Below are positions 1 through 8,592 of a stretch of DNA of 64,000 bases, one piece after another. The notes beneath the pieces were generated by a model. It was not told the DNA's origin. It saw only the letters and a list, made by a program, of their open reading frames with translations, and did not search any database. How positions within the stretch are numbered: position 1 is the first letter of the stretch; each line of letters opens with the position of its first letter. A program made the position numbers and the translations under genes. The DNA is from Ooceraea biroi (taxonomy: Eukaryota > Arthropoda > Insecta > Hymenoptera > Formicidae). The stretch lies in assembly GCF_003672135.1 (NCBI RefSeq), contig NC_039506.1, positions 9,300,001 through 9,364,000 on the forward strand, read 5' to 3'.

Positions 1-714
1 AACTGTATGTTGCGTTTTCACAAGTTTGTTCCTGGAATTCGATAAAAGTGTACTTAGGAAATGATAGATCATCTACTGAAATAAAAAATTATATCTAGAA
101 AAAAATCCTCGAATAATATTTTAATATATTCATTAATGTTTATTATATTAATTATAATATTAATTTCTTTTTTGTACAATTCGTTTTTCTTTCGACTTTT
201 TGCGCAATGAATATTTACTTCATTAATATTGCAAGGAATTCGAAGCTATACAAATATGGAAAATATAAAATATTCCGCGTAATAAAACACTCTTTCTAAA
301 ATTTTATGTTAACATCGTTAGTGGCTACCTTTTTTTGTATTATATTGACAATATTGCAAGAAATTGGAAGTTATATAAAAATAGGAAAATTATAGAATAT
401 TCGCGTAATAAAGCGCTCTCTTTAAAATTATACTTTAACAAATTATTAGTGGCTATTATTGTTTTGTATTATGTCGACAAGAGCTTAAAATTGCTTTGTA
501 CTTTATAAATAACTTTTTGTTGAATACTTCAGTTTCGATAATAAAGAAAAGAACGGAAGAAGCCTTAAATAATACAACAAATTTTGAAATAAATTTCGTA
601 AGGCAAAAAGGGACTGGGCTTTTTCAATTTTATTGTGTATTACGGATGGATTTTTAAAATGATTAAATTTGCAGATGGCAGAAAGAAACGAAAATGATTG
701 CATTTTTCTTTATA
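1..714. other. AT-rich stretch without a recognised gene
   Basis: Very AT-rich sequence upstream of the first transposable element. Short open frames exist but none resembles a known protein. The only structure I see is the diverged tandem duplication listed separately at 224-479. Confidence 0.6.
224..479. repeat. Diverged tandem duplication, period about 125 bp
   Basis: Two adjacent copies share the same order of landmarks: ATATTGCAAG, then a run ending CGCGTAATAAA, then TTAGTGGCTA, then TTTTGTATTAT. The first copy has GCAAG at 231 and the second at 356, giving a period of 125 bp. By eye they are about 75% identical, so the duplication is old. No coding frame is shared between the copies. 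Confidence 0.7.
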
Positions 715-716
715 TA

Positions 717-1719
717 CAGGGTGGGGCAGTTAAGGTGTTACAGACTTATATCTCGAAAACGAAGCATTTTAGAGAAAAATGTTTCAGACAAAAGTTGCAG
801 GGTTGGAAGGGGGCCACTCAGTGGAGGTAACAGATTGGTCATTCGTGGTCATTTTCAAGGTCATTTAAAGGTCAAGTCCAATTTTTTAAACAGAAACCCA
901 TACTTTTTATTGCATATTCTGATTCTCCGTCGAAAAGTAAGTAACTTTTGTTGGAAACATTTTTTTTTAAATGCCCTCCTCATCCCGAAAACACAGGTTC
1001 AACCTTTGGTGGACCAATGATAATAACTCGCTTTATAACAGACACTGAAGTTTTTTTTTTAGTATTTTACTGTTTACCGTCAGCATTAGCGTTACCCAGT
1101 GTGCACCACGTGGAGGTTGCTGATCGGATTTGCACACCTTGTGGCCCTGAAAAAGGCCGGTTGCTTCGCTTTACACTAATCCATGAGATGTTCAAAATGT
1201 CCTCCAGCATTTTCTAAACATAATATACTTCTTCTTCTGAAATTACGTACTGCTTCTTAGTGTAAAGCAGAGCAATCGGCCCTTTTCAGGGCCACAAGGT
1301 GTGCAAATCCGATCAGCAACCTCCACGTGGTGCACACTGGGTAACGCTAATGCTGACGGTAAACAGTAAAATACTAAAAAAAAAACTTCAGTGTCTGTTA
1401 TAAAGCGAGTTATTATCATTAGTCCACCAAAGGTTGAACCTGTGTTTTCGGGATGAGGAGGGCATTTAAAAAAAAATGTTTCCAACAAAAGTTACTTACT
1501 TTTCGACGGAGAATCAGAATATGCAATAAAAAGTATGGGTTTCTGTTTAAAAAATTGGACTTGACCTTTAAATGACCTTGAAAATGATCACGAATGACCA
1601 ATCTGTTACCTCCACTGAGTGGCCCCCTTCCAACCCTGCAACTTTTGTCTGAAACATTTTTCTCTAAAATGCTTCGTTTTCGAGATATAAGTCTGTAACA
1701 CCTTAACTGCCCCACCCTG
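717..1719. mobile_element. Fold-back element with 463-bp arms, mariner-type termini
   Basis: Positions 717-1179 and 1257-1719 are inverted copies of each other, 463 bp each with only a handful of differences, separated by a 77-bp loop. The ends are CAGGGTGGGGCAGTTAAGG and its complement, flanked on both sides by TA (715-716 and 1720-1721), the target duplication of Tc1/mariner elements. The loop still encodes the end of a mariner-like transposase on the minus strand. I infer a non-autonomous derivative in which one terminal segment was copied in inverse orientation over most of the gene. The long frames in the arms are not conserved coding sequence. It could not move without a transposase supplied elsewhere. 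Confidence 0.88.
1176..1256 (-). pseudogene. 3' end of a mariner-like transposase gene, in the loop of the fold-back
   Basis: Read on the minus strand, the loop encodes 26 residues followed by TAG. It ends CLENAGGHFEHLMD, which resembles the usual C-terminus of DD41D mariner-like transposases: a Cys-Leu, then a Gly-Gly-His-Phe-Glu-His motif a few residues before the stop. The element at 10733-11821 ends in a comparable way (CIDVQGHFEMRH). The frame is closed upstream by TAA exactly where the right arm begins at 1257, so everything encoding the catalytic core has been lost. The assignment rests on this short motif and its place inside a TA-flanked element. Confidence 0.65.
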
Positions 1720-1727
1720 TATACATA

Positions 1728-2363
1728 CAGTAGACTCCCCATTAACCGGTCTTTATGGAATCAGACCTTAGGCCGAATAAACGAATGGCTGATTAATCCG
1801 AAAAAGCATACAAAATAGTATTTATAGGTTCAAATCAAATTAAAAAAATATGTATATATATGTTGTATATAAATATTTATTAAACATTTATTTATTTAGT
1901 TTAAAAAAATCAGTAACTTTTATTTTTTAATTTCAATTTTGAAGCAAAATCACGCCACTTTTTCACGAAGATAATATCAATGATAGATAAATTGTTTCCG
2001 CTATATCTCATCGCAGTTTCAAGAGTTTTCTTTCTTTCCGAGTGACTTATTTTTTTATAATCGTCATCTCCGCTCATAGTTTCTGAGTTCTCTTGTTCTT
2101 CTTCCGCCATTTCTTGAATAACTACTTCAATTATTTCATGAATGTACACGAAGCGACTACGATCCAAAAGGCACAGATAACAACTACTAACTGAAGTGCA
2201 AACTTGAGGGCTTTCAAAACTATGATTAGTAGTGCTTTTATTTAACTTTACTTTACTATTTTACTTACTTTACGAAGTAATGCGTTGTCTCTAAATACAG
2301 TGCACTGTACTTTTTCTTAGAATTGGCAACGAAAGCGAGACCAGATAAGAGGGAGTCTATTTG
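1728..2363. mobile_element. Decayed pogo/Tigger-like element
   Basis: The left end starts CAGTAGACTCCCCATTAACC, typical of arthropod pogo/Tigger termini, and is preceded by TA. The right end, read in reverse, is CAAATAGACTCCC, a mutated version of the same terminus. Between them on the minus strand lies a frame resembling the C-terminal part of a Tigger transposase. At about 636 bp it is much shorter than a 2-3 kb autonomous copy, so it is an internally deleted remnant. Its left end lies only 8 bp from the preceding fold-back element. Confidence 0.65.
1910..2167 (-). pseudogene. C-terminal remnant of a pogo/Tigger transposase
   Basis: An 85-residue open frame on the minus strand contains an acidic stretch (AEEEQENSETMSGDDDY), then SHSERKKTLETAMRY, then KKWRDFASKLKLKN before its stop. 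Tigger/pogo transposases end with a similar acidic region, an S-H-x-E-A-hinge helix and a KWRD-like basic tail, downstream of the DDE catalytic domain. The CENP-B-type helix-turn-helix and DDE domains are absent, and there is no ATG near the start of the frame. This is a relic, not a gene. The family call is moderately secure because the flanking termini agree with it. Confidence 0.5.
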
Positions 2364-2499
2364 TTATACTTATTATAAATTATAAATATATATTATAATT
2401 AATATATATTTAAATCTATAGTATCTATAGTACCTAAATTAAATCTATAGTACATACCTAAATCTGTATAATATTTAAATCTAAAACGCGCTGCGAAAC

Positions 2500-2888
2500 A
2501 AACGGTTGATTTACAAAAATCTCTAGATTACCGGCATGCCCGCTCTCCCTCCGTCTTCCCGCTGCCGGAACGCACGCTCGCACCATCCAGCGGCATTCTA
2601 CCTGTATTACGTAGGGAACTTGATACTTTGGCGTATCTCCACTGCACTTTCCGTATCGCCACATGCGTTTCCGCTTCGACTCCGCTTGTCGCGTCGTGGC
2701 GATTGTTGACAGTCGCCGTTGTGATACAAATTGGGTTCTGCTACTTGCGTCTTGGTCGTGCCTTTGTGTCTTGGCAGTCTCGGACATCTCGTACCTCGTA
2801 TCCATTCCAGTGCCGTTTCACCTGAGCGACTTCCTCAGCGACAACTCGAACTGCATCCTCGCAGGCGGATCACAGCCGAGAAAATGAG
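2500..2888 (+). promoter_or_regulatory. CpG-rich 5' region and probable first exon of the MCRIP gene
   Basis: Base composition changes sharply near 2500 from AT-rich to a CpG-rich block that continues to about 3570. Near its 5' part lies ATG-AG at 2884-2888, directly followed by GTACTT, a possible splice donor. Joined to the acceptor at 3853, ATG-AG plus C gives Met-Ser and stays in frame with the downstream exon, placing 12 residues before the conserved NGKR. Vertebrate family members have a similarly short leader before this motif. The donor is not a strong consensus (GTACTT), so the exon is inferred. No clear TATA box was found. Confidence 0.4.
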
Positions 2889-3576
2889 GTACTTTGTTAT
2901 TGAAAGCTGATCAGATCCGCATCACTTGTCTCCTCGTGCTGCTTTCTCGTGCGCGCTCTTCCCAGTGGCTTTGTCATCGTTACCATCGTTGTCATCGTCG
3001 CTGAAAATTTTATCGCGACACTTGGTCGTCGTTAAGAGTACGTGACAGTCGGCGCGACAGGCTGCTCGTCCGGAGGCGGGAACGAGAACGTACGCTCGCA
3101 TTGCTCGCATCTTTCTGCCGCCATTTTCGCCCGCGCTCGTTCTGCTCGCTCGCGACCACCCATCTGCACTTCGCGCGCCTCATCATTGCGTTTCTAAATT
3201 CGGAATTCGGAAATCGGAGCGGAAATCACGGGGAATTTCGCCATCGTGAGCTCCAACGGCTCAGTGTCATCTGTTCCCCGTTGATGACGAGGCGCGTTTC
3301 AGCGTGCGTGTGCGTTTGTACCAATGTTGCTCCTCTGATGCTCACCCTGGGCGGAAATTGTGTCATGGTCAATCGTCCGTCGGCGTGCGAACGTGTCGAC
3401 GTTGACGCGCGAGCGTTACGAAGAATCGAAAATGGCTGAAAATTTGTATCAATGTACGTGGCTCCTGCGCGGCTGCACGGTTCCTCGGTTGCATCTGACG
3501 TTTGATGACTATTTCTTGTATTCAGGTCAGGTTAGAGTGAGTCGGATTAGGTTAGGCTGTATTTATACGAATGTAA

Positions 3577-3752
3577 GGGCTCAGACACAATGAGAGGAAT
3601 AAGAAATAAAATAAAATAATTAAATTGCTCGAAATTTAACTGATGAACGCAGCACGGCTTTTCATTGGTCAAAATTTAATTCCCTATTTTTTTATTCCTT
3701 ACGTTCTATTCTGTACTCCTTATTCTCGTTGTGTCTCATTGTGTCTGGGCCC
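3577..3752. mobile_element. 176-bp MITE with TAA target duplication (PIF/Harbinger type)
   Basis: The ends are GGGCTCAGACACAATGAGA and, inverted, GGGCCCAGACACAATGAGA, differing at one base. TAA stands on both sides (3574-3576 and 3753-3755), the three-base duplication typical of PIF/Harbinger elements. The interior is AT-rich and non-coding. It sits in the intron just upstream of the first firm MCRIP coding exon. Confidence 0.75.
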
Positions 3753-3853
3753 TAATGCAAATACTGCAATAAAATAAATTCTGCAAGATGTTGCGTGGAT
3801 AAGAGATATTGAGTTTCTCGAATAATTACTCATCGTAATTTCCCTGTTTGCAG

Positions 3854-4347
3854 CGGTAGATCGCAGACGACAACAATGAACGGGAAGAGGCCCTCCTCGA
3901 TACCTTCCAGACATCAGCCAGAAACTGTGGCGCAGCACTTTGATTTGATCAAGTATATCTACGATTGTAAGTACGCGTAATCATCAGTTCATAAAATTTG
4001 TTCAAACCACATTTCGCCAAAGAGAATTCGTTTTACATTCGTTTTGCATTGTTTCAGCATGGAATTCTGTATCTAGAGAGCTAGATATGTGTCACAATCA
4101 GCCACACAGTAATTCGTCCAGTCACAGAAACGGAGCATCAGTTGCTTACTACCAAGAACCTGAGCCAAATCCACTAAAGGGTGAATATCTTTGCAGCACC
4201 TTGTTAATTAACGTCAGAAGATGCTTATAATAATTATTGATTGAATTTCTTTGTGTTTCTTTTTGTGTAGATTTCGAGCCTTTCGATCTGGAAGCATGGT
4301 GGGGACGACGTATTGTACAGAGTATTACTAGGAATACGAATTCCTAG
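3854..4347 (+). CDS. MCRIP/FAM195 family protein (MAPK-regulated corepressor-interacting protein), firm exons
   Basis: Three exons join in one frame: 3854-3966 (first internal ATG at 3876), 4058-4180 and 4271-4347 with TAG at the end. Introns have GTAAGT/CAG, GTGAAT/CAG-type and TAG borders. The product from 3876 is 96 residues, close to the 97 of human MCRIP1. Landmarks are NGKRPSS near the start, LIKYIYDSWNSVSREL in the middle, PEPNPLKDFEPFDLEAWW near the end, and a C-terminal tail RRIVQSITRNTNS that resembles MCRIP2 more than MCRIP1. In vertebrates these small proteins bind the corepressor CtBP, are controlled by ERK phosphorylation, and associate with DDX6/stress-granule factors; the same role here is inferred by homology. 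A further N-terminal exon probably lies at 2884-2888, adding nine residues. No polyadenylation signal could be placed with confidence. An intron MITE lies 100 bp upstream of exon 2. Confidence 0.85.
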
Positions 4348-5531
4348 TGCCAGGCCCAACAGGTTGATTACAATCGATCGTTCTCAAACAGACACAAGAA
4401 ACAGAAGAGATAAATTGGGAATTGACGAAACCGTTCTTTAATCCTACTTTATAGTAAGATTCGTTGTACACTTAAGAATAACGAAAAATAATAGCTTAGG
4501 TGAATGTACGTACGTATGTTTGGAGGACGACTTTTCAACTTTTTGATAAGAAAAAGGAAAGCTGATGAACAGTAACACGAAAAAAAGATAGCGCGACGAA
4601 TTCGGAGAAAGGCATGTCATTACATTCCTGTTTTTATCTTTGATTGCATTTTACTGAGATTCACGTTCTCTTGATCTTTTTAAAAAAACGTGCTTTTAAA
4701 CAGGGATCAGGAATGAAAGAATTTTCTCCTGCATCTATTGCTAATAATAATAATAATATTGTTTTTAAAGTCGAAAGATCGAAGAGAGAGAGAGAGAGAG
4801 AGAGAGAAACGGAGAAAGAGAGAGATAAATAATTAAGAGATTAATAATTAAGAGAATTATAGTGCATGTCAAGTTATTTATTTTAGCCGTTATCCGAGAT
4901 GATACAAGTAATGTGGTAACATAATTTATTATGATATCGAATTTCCACTGTTATTTAAAGAGTAACTCAATAATGTAATTGTAAGTTTTTTTATCTCCCT
5001 GACAGAGAATTGAGCTGAAACGAGGTTTGCGAGCTCAACGGTGCACAAAGCATTTTAAGATGCTCAAGCTTGTTTGATAAAACGTCGCATAAGATACTAG
5101 AGAAATTATACCTTTCTAGAGAGTTTACACATAACTGTACTTTTTTAAGTGTTGCATTTCACATTTTCAACAAGAATTGTCTCGCTCACGCGTCCATAAA
5201 GTGACCGCACCTTAGTTAACTTAGCAAAACGTAAAGCGTTAAAAGTGTTCTCCACTTGTCCACTCGTGGGAGATTTTACAGACCATGCGAAAACCGCACT
5301 GCACTCGGAGTTGGTCGTAAAATAGCAAAATAGCGATTCTAGACACACACATGTATACTTATCATGTATACTTACTATACATATATGTATTTATGTATAT
5401 GTATATCTATACGTGTATAGTTATCATGTAAGTTAATCAGATAATGTTTCTAATGACACAACAATAACACATTGTCTTTCTACATACGTGTGATTTCAGT
5501 TTCTTTCAATTTCCCCATTTCCACCCTCCCA
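4348..5531. other. 3' flank of the MCRIP gene, no further gene seen
   Basis: The first part is presumably the 3' untranslated region of the preceding gene; no canonical AATAAA was found to mark its end. It contains a GA-rich microsatellite at 4783-4823 and an alternating TATG/TATA-rich stretch near 5350-5430. Short frames at 4644-4832 and 5145-5348 have no recognisable features. Confidence 0.5.
4783..4823. repeat. (GA)n microsatellite
   Basis: About 12 uninterrupted AG units followed by interrupted GAGAAAGAGAGAG. Simple sequence in the probable 3' region of the MCRIP gene. Confidence 0.9.
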
Positions 5532-7163
5532 GCTGCTTTTCAAACCGAGCAACTACGAGCGAGATGCTACCATTTCGTGCGTTGAACGCTTAAAACTATT
5601 GACATTAAAGTGATAGTCGAGTGCCGGGCAAATCATTAGTCATTAATAACCTCCAGATGATAAAATGAATAATTATATAATTAATTATATTAATAAAATC
5701 AATAATTACGCGAGTAGAGTAACCAAGTTCACTTACCGCACGCCATTAATTATTGCAACTGCGATCGACGGTTCTATCGACACTCATCGATGAATTACAT
5801 TCCTCAAAGAATCCATCCGAGTCGCTTGGAAGAAGAGATCCATCGCGAAAACGCATCGTCAGTATCTCGCACGACGGACTCCGATGGTCGACTATCGGAC
5901 TATCGAACGTATGCGCGATCGATTTTTACCGGCAAATAACGCGAAAAAAACTCCGGCCTCCTCCCCAGACACCGATGTTCTAAATCTAAATAATATTCGC
6001 AATTTATGCATATTCGATGATGCACATTTCCGAGAAGCACTCGGTATTCGCTAGTGTCTCCTCGGTATGGCAATCATCATCGGCTCCGGTTATGCCGCGC
6101 CGTCATTCCGTCACATTCCGTCACGCGAATAGCTGTCGTATCAGCGACGCGCCCGAAGAACGTAACTCTCCCGGGAATTTCATATGCGCTGTCGTTGCAC
6201 GAGCCTGACCCAGTGCGTCGAATATCGCACGTCACCTCGAACATCGAATCCATCGGAAAGTTATTTCGGCCGAGCGGACGCGTCTCTTTTAATGCGCGCA
6301 TCGCGCGCACAAATGGCCATTAAAAGCGACGAACGAAGCATCAGTGATCATAATGAACGAATCAATCGACTCGCGTAACTCGTAATTTGATGATGATAGT
6401 CCATCTGGCTACGCTGTAATACGCGCGCGTACGTGGTAGCGGTAATTGGTCGATGCCGCGCGCATGCGCGCTAATTACGATAGTAGCGGCGCGACAGTTG
6501 CAATCCGCGGCGCGCCACTCGTTCGTAAGCGCGTCCGTTCCGTAAGTGCTCAGCATTTTTCGCATTATTTGCCGGTAGAAAATCGATCGCGCATACTTGG
6601 ACTATCGGAACCGTCGTGCGAGACACTGACGATGCGTTTTCGCGACGGATCTCTCCTTCCAAGCGACTCGGATGGATTCTTTGAGGAATGCAATTCCTGC
6701 ATCGATGAGTGCCGATAGAACCGCATCGTCGCAGTTGCAATAATGGCGCGCGGTAAGTGAACTCGGTTATTCAACTCGTGCAATTATTTTATTATTTAAT
6801 CATTATTTACCGGTAGGAAATCGATCTCGCATACTTGGACTATCGGAACCGTCGTGCGAGACACTGACGATGCGTTTTCGCGATGGACTTCTTCTTCCAA
6901 GCGACTCGGATGGATTCTTTGAGGAATGCAATTCCGGCATCGACGAGTGCCGATAGAACCGAACCGTCGCAGTTGCAAAATGGCGCGCGGTAAGTGAACG
7001 CGGTTACTCACGTAATTATTTTATCATTTAGAGATTATTTCGAGATTATTCGTGATTAATTATGTGCCTGGCACTCGACTATCACTTTTCTATCAATAGT
7101 TTTAAGCTTTCAACACACGAAATGGTAGCGTCTCGTTTGTATAGTTGCTCGGTTGAAAAGCAA
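5532..7163. mobile_element. 1.6-kb fold-back element with diverged inverted arms of about 400 bp
   Basis: The left arm (5532 to about 5940) and right arm (about 6800 to 7163) are inverted copies with roughly 80% identity, from the terminal GCTTTTCAA...CCGAGCAACTA through AAAACTATTGA, GTGATAGTCGAGTGCC, GTTCACTTACCGC and CAAAGAATCCATCCGAGTCG. The extreme ends can fold by themselves, because GTTGCT and AGCAAC flank a 9-base spacer. The interior (about 5960-6545) is CpG-rich, unrelated to the arms and without a recognisable gene. No transposase is present and no target duplication was resolved, so the superfamily is undetermined. Arm divergence indicates an old insertion. Confidence 0.7.
6569..7040 (+). 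repeat. Tandem pair of a 238-bp unit in the right arm, third copy inverted in the left arm
   Basis: The unit starting CCGGTAGAAAATCGATC at 6571 recurs from 6809, 238 bp later, at about 90% identity; the left arm at 5740-5940 is a third, inverted copy. Each copy, in the same relative orientation, ends with ATG-GCG-CGC-G (or GTG-CG) immediately followed by GTAAGTGAAC, an excellent 5' splice donor. This is described further among the findings. I see no evidence that it is expressed. Confidence 0.75.
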
Positions 7164-7990
7164 CTCAAATATGCAAAGTAGGCAATTTCGATAATTTGTT
7201 AACGGTTAATGTTAATTTATTTATGCAACTACAAACGAAAGTACTAGAGAGCATTACTGACAATATTATTGTACAAACGATTCCGAATAAATATATATAA
7301 CATATCATTGAAATTTAGCTTATAGTCGGGTGCAATCATTTTGTTTAAAATACTATAACTATTTTCGCGTTAAGTTACAAAAGACATTAATTTTACTACA
7401 AACGAAATGCTGACATTTTGTGCGTTCAAAATTTAATTTATTAAAACTGGGATGTCAAATTCACATAAGTTGGCTAATTACTTCATCATTTACGATAATT
7501 TGGCGTGCATATTTGGCGAGATATTGCTTGAATTCATGATACGTTGCAATCTATTTATAATATTCCATGTATAACAATAGGGTTTCATCACTTTCATATC
7601 GCCATCTTCGATAGATACTTCGAAATCAAATAGAGAACATGTGATTATCCTTCATTTTTATCATTAAAAATCATTACTGTCCGTAAAAAGGTTCCTTACG
7701 TGCATTATGCGAAACATTACTCATACGTATATATGAATGCGTATATGCGAAAGTATATGTAAAAGTAAACGTATACGTGTGTATAAAACTTACGAAGAGG
7801 TCTCCTTACTATCATTTTATGTCAAATGTTAAAGCTGCTTTCATCTAAAAGCGCTACTCTTTTTATGATTATGTATCCGAAGCTCTTGGGATATCTCTTA
7901 CGTATCGCAAAGTGAAATCTAAGAGAAAGGTAAAAATTAGATATATATATTATATAATTAGTATTTAATTGTGGCAAAAACTTTTCAAAG
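7164..7990. other. AT-rich spacer with diverged relatives of the preceding arms
   Basis: No gene is recognised. Two stretches echo the fold-back arm: AACTACAAACGAAAGTACTA near 7226, and ACTACAAACGAAATGCTGAC followed by ATTTTGTGCGTTC near 7398. These look like older, highly mutated copies of its terminal sequence. Confidence 0.45.
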
Positions 7991-8239
7991 GACCCCGCAC
8001 TAAACCCCGTGAAATTTGACCTCGGCGAAAATGGCTGAATTTGAAATATGTTGTACCTTTTGGGTCACTGAACAAATGTTTCCTCAGGCAAAATCTCAAA
8101 AAATGGACAGTTTCGTCGTTTCAACCCTTCAAAGCCTGAGGTCAGACCAGCAAAGATATCACTTTCGGATCAATGCGGTTACCATTATAAGGGAACAATA
8201 TGAATTTTTAGTTAACAAAATAGTTAAAGAATAATTTGT
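7991..8239 (+). repeat. Left terminal inverted repeat of the 4.3-kb DDE transposon
   Basis: Matches 12072-12320 in inverse orientation with 246 of 249 bases identical. It contains an open frame of 67 codons starting at ATG 8031. Confidence 0.9.
8031..8234 (+). CDS. Small ORF inside the left inverted repeat, BESS-like; function unknown
   Basis: An ATG-started frame of 67 codons (MAEFEICCTFWVTEQM...) fills most of the terminal repeat. Its C-terminal half, SFVVSTLQSLRSDQQRYHF followed by RINAVTIIREQYEF, has the spacing of hydrophobic and charged residues seen in BESS motifs. These are roughly 40-residue protein interaction segments at the ends of MADF-BESS proteins. The resemblance is by eye only. 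A TTTCCTCAG just before the BESS-like part could be a splice acceptor, so the real exon may begin near 8088. The right-hand copy (12280 to 12110, minus) is cut short by a TAT-to-TAA change. It may be a captured host exon, an accessory element gene or chance. Confidence 0.25.
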   Translation: MAEFEICCTFWVTEQMFPQAKSQKMDSFVVSTLQSLRSDQQRYHFRINAVTIIREQYEFLVNKIVKE

Positions 8240-8467
8240 TTATGTTACAGTATTGTTTAAACAATTTGAAAATGTCATTGTTTACAAGAACTGATTGCTG
8301 ATGTAAATTCTGTGGGAAAAATCATAACAGCGTTTTCCTATATAACGCATTATTTGTTTTAAAATAAGCAATAAACAAATGGCTAATAGTGCAACCTATT
8401 CCAGTAGCCTGACCCTTAGTTATGAAAAAACAAGTACTGTGAAACAGAAACAATGATATTGAGTGTT

Positions 8468-8473
8468 TTTATT
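8468..8473 (-). terminator. Possible polyadenylation signal for the DDE transposase
   Basis: AATAAA on the minus strand, about 120 bp downstream of the restored-frame stop at 8593. Position and orientation suit the transposase transcript; nothing else confirms it. Confidence 0.35.
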
Positions 8474-8592
8474 ACACCTGCGATTAGCCTATATTATAGT
8501 TACCGGAGTCTACCACGTGAAGGTTGCAGTGTGATTTTAGACTCCTTTGGGGTGCTTTTTGTACGTGAGTCCCCTTGCCTCTCACCGCTCAT

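Noticed and set aside
694..1020. About 108-codon frame and its mirror image at 1419-1742.
   Set aside because: Both lie in the inverted arms of the fold-back element and have no protein-like features; they are by-products of the repeat.
2458..2805. 115-codon minus-strand frame in the MCRIP 5' region.
   Set aside because: CpG-rich DNA gives open frames on both strands; no motif, and the frame opposes the supported gene.
3540..3560. TTAGG-TTAGG, the insect telomere motif.
   Set aside because: Only two adjacent units are present in a CpG-rich gene region; no telomeric array.
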